Below are positions 62,101 to 64,000 of a DNA stretch of 64,000 nucleotides, piece after piece (the stretch's first letter is position 1; each line of letters starts with the position of its first letter). The stretch lies in the NCBI GenBank assembly GCA_003344405.1, contig NOWV01000013.1, forward strand, positions 310,001 through 374,000. The letters are read 5' to 3'. A program made the position numbers and the translations under genes. The DNA comes from Trichoplax sp. H2. Taxonomy: Eukaryota > Placozoa > Uniplacotomia > Trichoplacea. The notes below the pieces were generated by a model, which saw only the letters and a program-made list of their open reading frames with translations, had not been told where the DNA came from and made no database searches.

Positions 62101-63755
62101 TTGATTAAATGATAAATCCTTTTGACTACCCAATGCATTAAATAGTACAGTAGAGCACAGTTGCTATAGAGACCCAGAGTACGAATCTATGCCAAGGTAC
62201 TGTAGTCGATGTACTGTGGAACTGCAATTGTTCTGAATACAGCATCCCCAAAAGACCTTGAGGATTTTAGGGCAATTTTGAGGGCTTCGCCTTTTTTCTG
62301 AGAGTAAATACCGGTACATTCTCTCTTATCGGGTCTTTACACTAAGCTACTCACAAATTTATATCACTATACATACTTATATAGTAATAGACTTATTATT
62401 ACTAGAGTGATATTGATTTCGGGTGATTTCAGTCTGATACCGTACAGTACTGTAGAGTACGCGTATATCCTCTGTAGTCATTATGACCGGCTTAATTATT
62501 ATGCCGTGGTGGATGTTAGATATAGGATTTGGGATAGATTTTATGAGGAGGAGATCACTTATGCAAGGACAGATATTAATATAGTCTTGAAGAGCTCCAG
62601 AAGATGGACTAAACTTATCTGATACTATAGATTCCCAGTATACTGTATATAGTATGAACTATATATATGAACTATATACAATGGAGCAGTTCACTGAGCT
62701 CTCTGCTATGGAGTGGTTAGAATATATCACTAGTCAATTGGCGACTGCTTTGCTAGCCGTTTTAAAGACTATTTTTCTTTTTTAACTTTAGTCCCCACGC
62801 ATTTGTATGGTTTCATAAATAGTTTAATTTATACCATATAATTAGTGTCGATTTTACTGGTCTCGACCGCACTATATACTACTATGATACCTGAAGCAAC
62901 GAGACAGTCATACAGCAGATTTTTCCTCAATTTTGCGGTACTAGCTCATATATAAAGAATATGTCAGCTTAACAAATTCAGAGATAAGTTTATCCATTAA
63001 CAGAAAAATAATTATAATTAGCTTAGAGACGTCAAGAGAGTAATAATTGTTATAATACGTTAGGTATACACGTATACCAGACTAGAAAAAGAAAAGTAGA
63101 CAGACTTGCAGCAGAAAAATAATATAATTAATTAATTCATTAATAAGGATATAGTATATACAGTGAGTCGGTACCATGTCAAATCGTCATTTCACGAAGT
63201 TGCTAAAATTTAAGAAAATTATCTAAATTTGTAAACTATATGCTTGCCTGACTCTAAATGAAACATGCTCGTAAATTTAGTAACAGATAGTCCCTAATTC
63301 CCGTAATTACAGTATACGCATATTAGAATACAGTAGTTACGAGTATATGCCTATAGTACAGTATGATTGTTAAGGGACAACCATGAAGTGTGTTAACGAT
63401 GGTAGGAGGATAAGGAATAGGTTTATTTGGAGATCGACAAGAAGTAGATAGGTAGAAGGTTTACGGAGATGTAGGAAAAGTTTGCCGCAACCTGAAGGAA
63501 ACAGAATAATTTATCCTTGTTATTACATTGCCTCTACGGGTATATTGTAACTATAATATTAAACATACTGTATGACGATCAGTATATAATAAGGTGTTGA
63601 TACATACTGTACGTCCATCCCGTACGCCTGAAACTTGGCCTGCATGACATGACCAAGGACTACTGAAAGAGAGAGAGATGGACATTACTGTAAAGCACCA
63701 AGGATAGGAAGGAGACTGCAAGATCAGCCCTACTGCTAGACTGGGAAGCTTGCAA
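53101..63755. other. 10.6-kb stretch with no supported gene
   Basis: It lies between the pseudophosphatase start (-) and the UFSP1 start (+), so both promoters are inside. The sequence is AT-rich with frequent stops on both strands. The one longer frame at 62407-62622 has no recognisable domain. TACTGTAC-like motifs reappear only near 62.15-62.65 and 63.3-63.6 kb. I found no RNA gene, tandem array or transposon here. Confidence 0.6.
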
Positions 63756-63875
63756 ATGGCAACGAACTTGCTGTCAAATATTCATCGAGGTTTATCTCAG
63801 CCCTATACAGATACACAACTTATTGGTGGAGACTATTTTTACTATCACTATGGTTGCGATGGTGTTCATGATCAG
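63756..63875 (+). CDS. UFSP1: UFM1-specific protease 1, first coding exon (3' truncated by the window)
   Basis: From ATG 63756 the exon encodes MATNLLSNIHRGLSQP then LIGGDYFYYHYGCDGVHDQ, ending at CAG before a GT donor in phase 0. This matches the N-terminus of UFSP1-type C78 cysteine peptidases (LL.NVH.GLP ... G.YLYYHYGCDG..D.GWGC). Next in the family comes GWGCGYR with the catalytic cysteine, which should open the next exon beyond base 64000. UFSP1 matures the ubiquitin-like modifier UFM1 and helps remove it from substrates. Reading past the donor hits a stop after 22 codons without similarity, which supports splicing. UFSP2 is the alternative, but its long N-terminal domain is absent. Confidence 0.85.
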
Positions 63876-64000
63876 GTCATTTTTAATTCAGAAATTTTCC
63901 TACTTCATGCTCATGCTTCTTCTGTCGATGTACAAGTAATATAGCACAACTTGACAGCATGCAAACGAAATGTTTTGATATACAGTACAGTAGGCTGCTA

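Noticed and set aside
62407-62622. 71-residue plus-strand frame
   Set aside because: It begins in TACTGTAC-type sequence, has no recognisable domain and no splice partners.
1-64000. Search for transposons, rRNA and tRNA genes
   Set aside because: No reverse transcriptase, transposase, terminal inverted repeat with target duplication, rRNA segment or tRNA cloverleaf was recognised by eye. A tool scan (RepeatMasker, tRNAscan-SE, Rfam) would settle this.

Overview
This window is AT-rich nuclear DNA from an intron-rich eukaryote. The genes are metazoan: YEATS2, transportin-3, GSKIP, a USP6NL-type TBC protein, UFSP1 and a multi-EF-hand EFCAB6-like protein. Most are split into many short exons (about 40 to 330 bp) by GT-AG introns, many of only 80 to 400 bp. 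No transposase or reverse transcriptase was recognised. The base composition, compact introns and conserved animal gene set would suit an early-branching animal such as a placozoan. That assignment is inference and was not tested.

Layout on the + axis: (1) 270-3502 (+), a Rab-GAP of the USP6NL/RN-tre type, 5' end outside the window. (2) 10030-4778 (-), a compact YEATS2, tail-to-tail with gene 1. (3) 15051-12393 (-), a five-exon gene with a Ser/Arg 9-residue repeat and a C-terminal BH2-like motif. (4) 15.2-20.3 kb, non-coding sequence with old 300-bp tandem repeats, a fresh 133-bp duplication and dense clusters of the palindromic TACTGTAC/GTACAGTA motif. (5) 20406-25557 (+), a 13-exon membrane-anchored PhoD-like phosphatase. 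(6) 33756-26423 (-), transportin-3 with at least 29 exons. (7) 35061-37878 (+), two-exon GSKIP, head-to-head with TNPO3, its 2.5-kb intron filled with two tandem repeat families. (8) 46621-39101 (-), a 22-exon multi-EF-hand protein of 950 residues. (9) 47.2-49.5 kb, tandem repeat arrays. (10) 53100-51679 (-), an intronless dual-specificity pseudophosphatase. (11) 53.1-63.75 kb, about 10.6 kb with no gene I can support. (12) 63756-63875 (+), the first coding exon of UFSP1, which runs off the window.

The genes do not form an operon or shared pathway. They cover nuclear import of SR proteins (TNPO3), acyl-lysine reading in the ATAC acetyltransferase complex (YEATS2), PKA/GSK3 scaffolding (GSKIP), Rab regulation (TBC), the UFM1 pathway (UFSP1), calcium binding (EFCAB6-like) and possibly apoptosis control (BH2-like gene). 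Exon models were built by hand from reading-frame continuity across GT-AG sites. For all nine genes except the two places flagged in YEATS2 and TNPO3, the phases close exactly.
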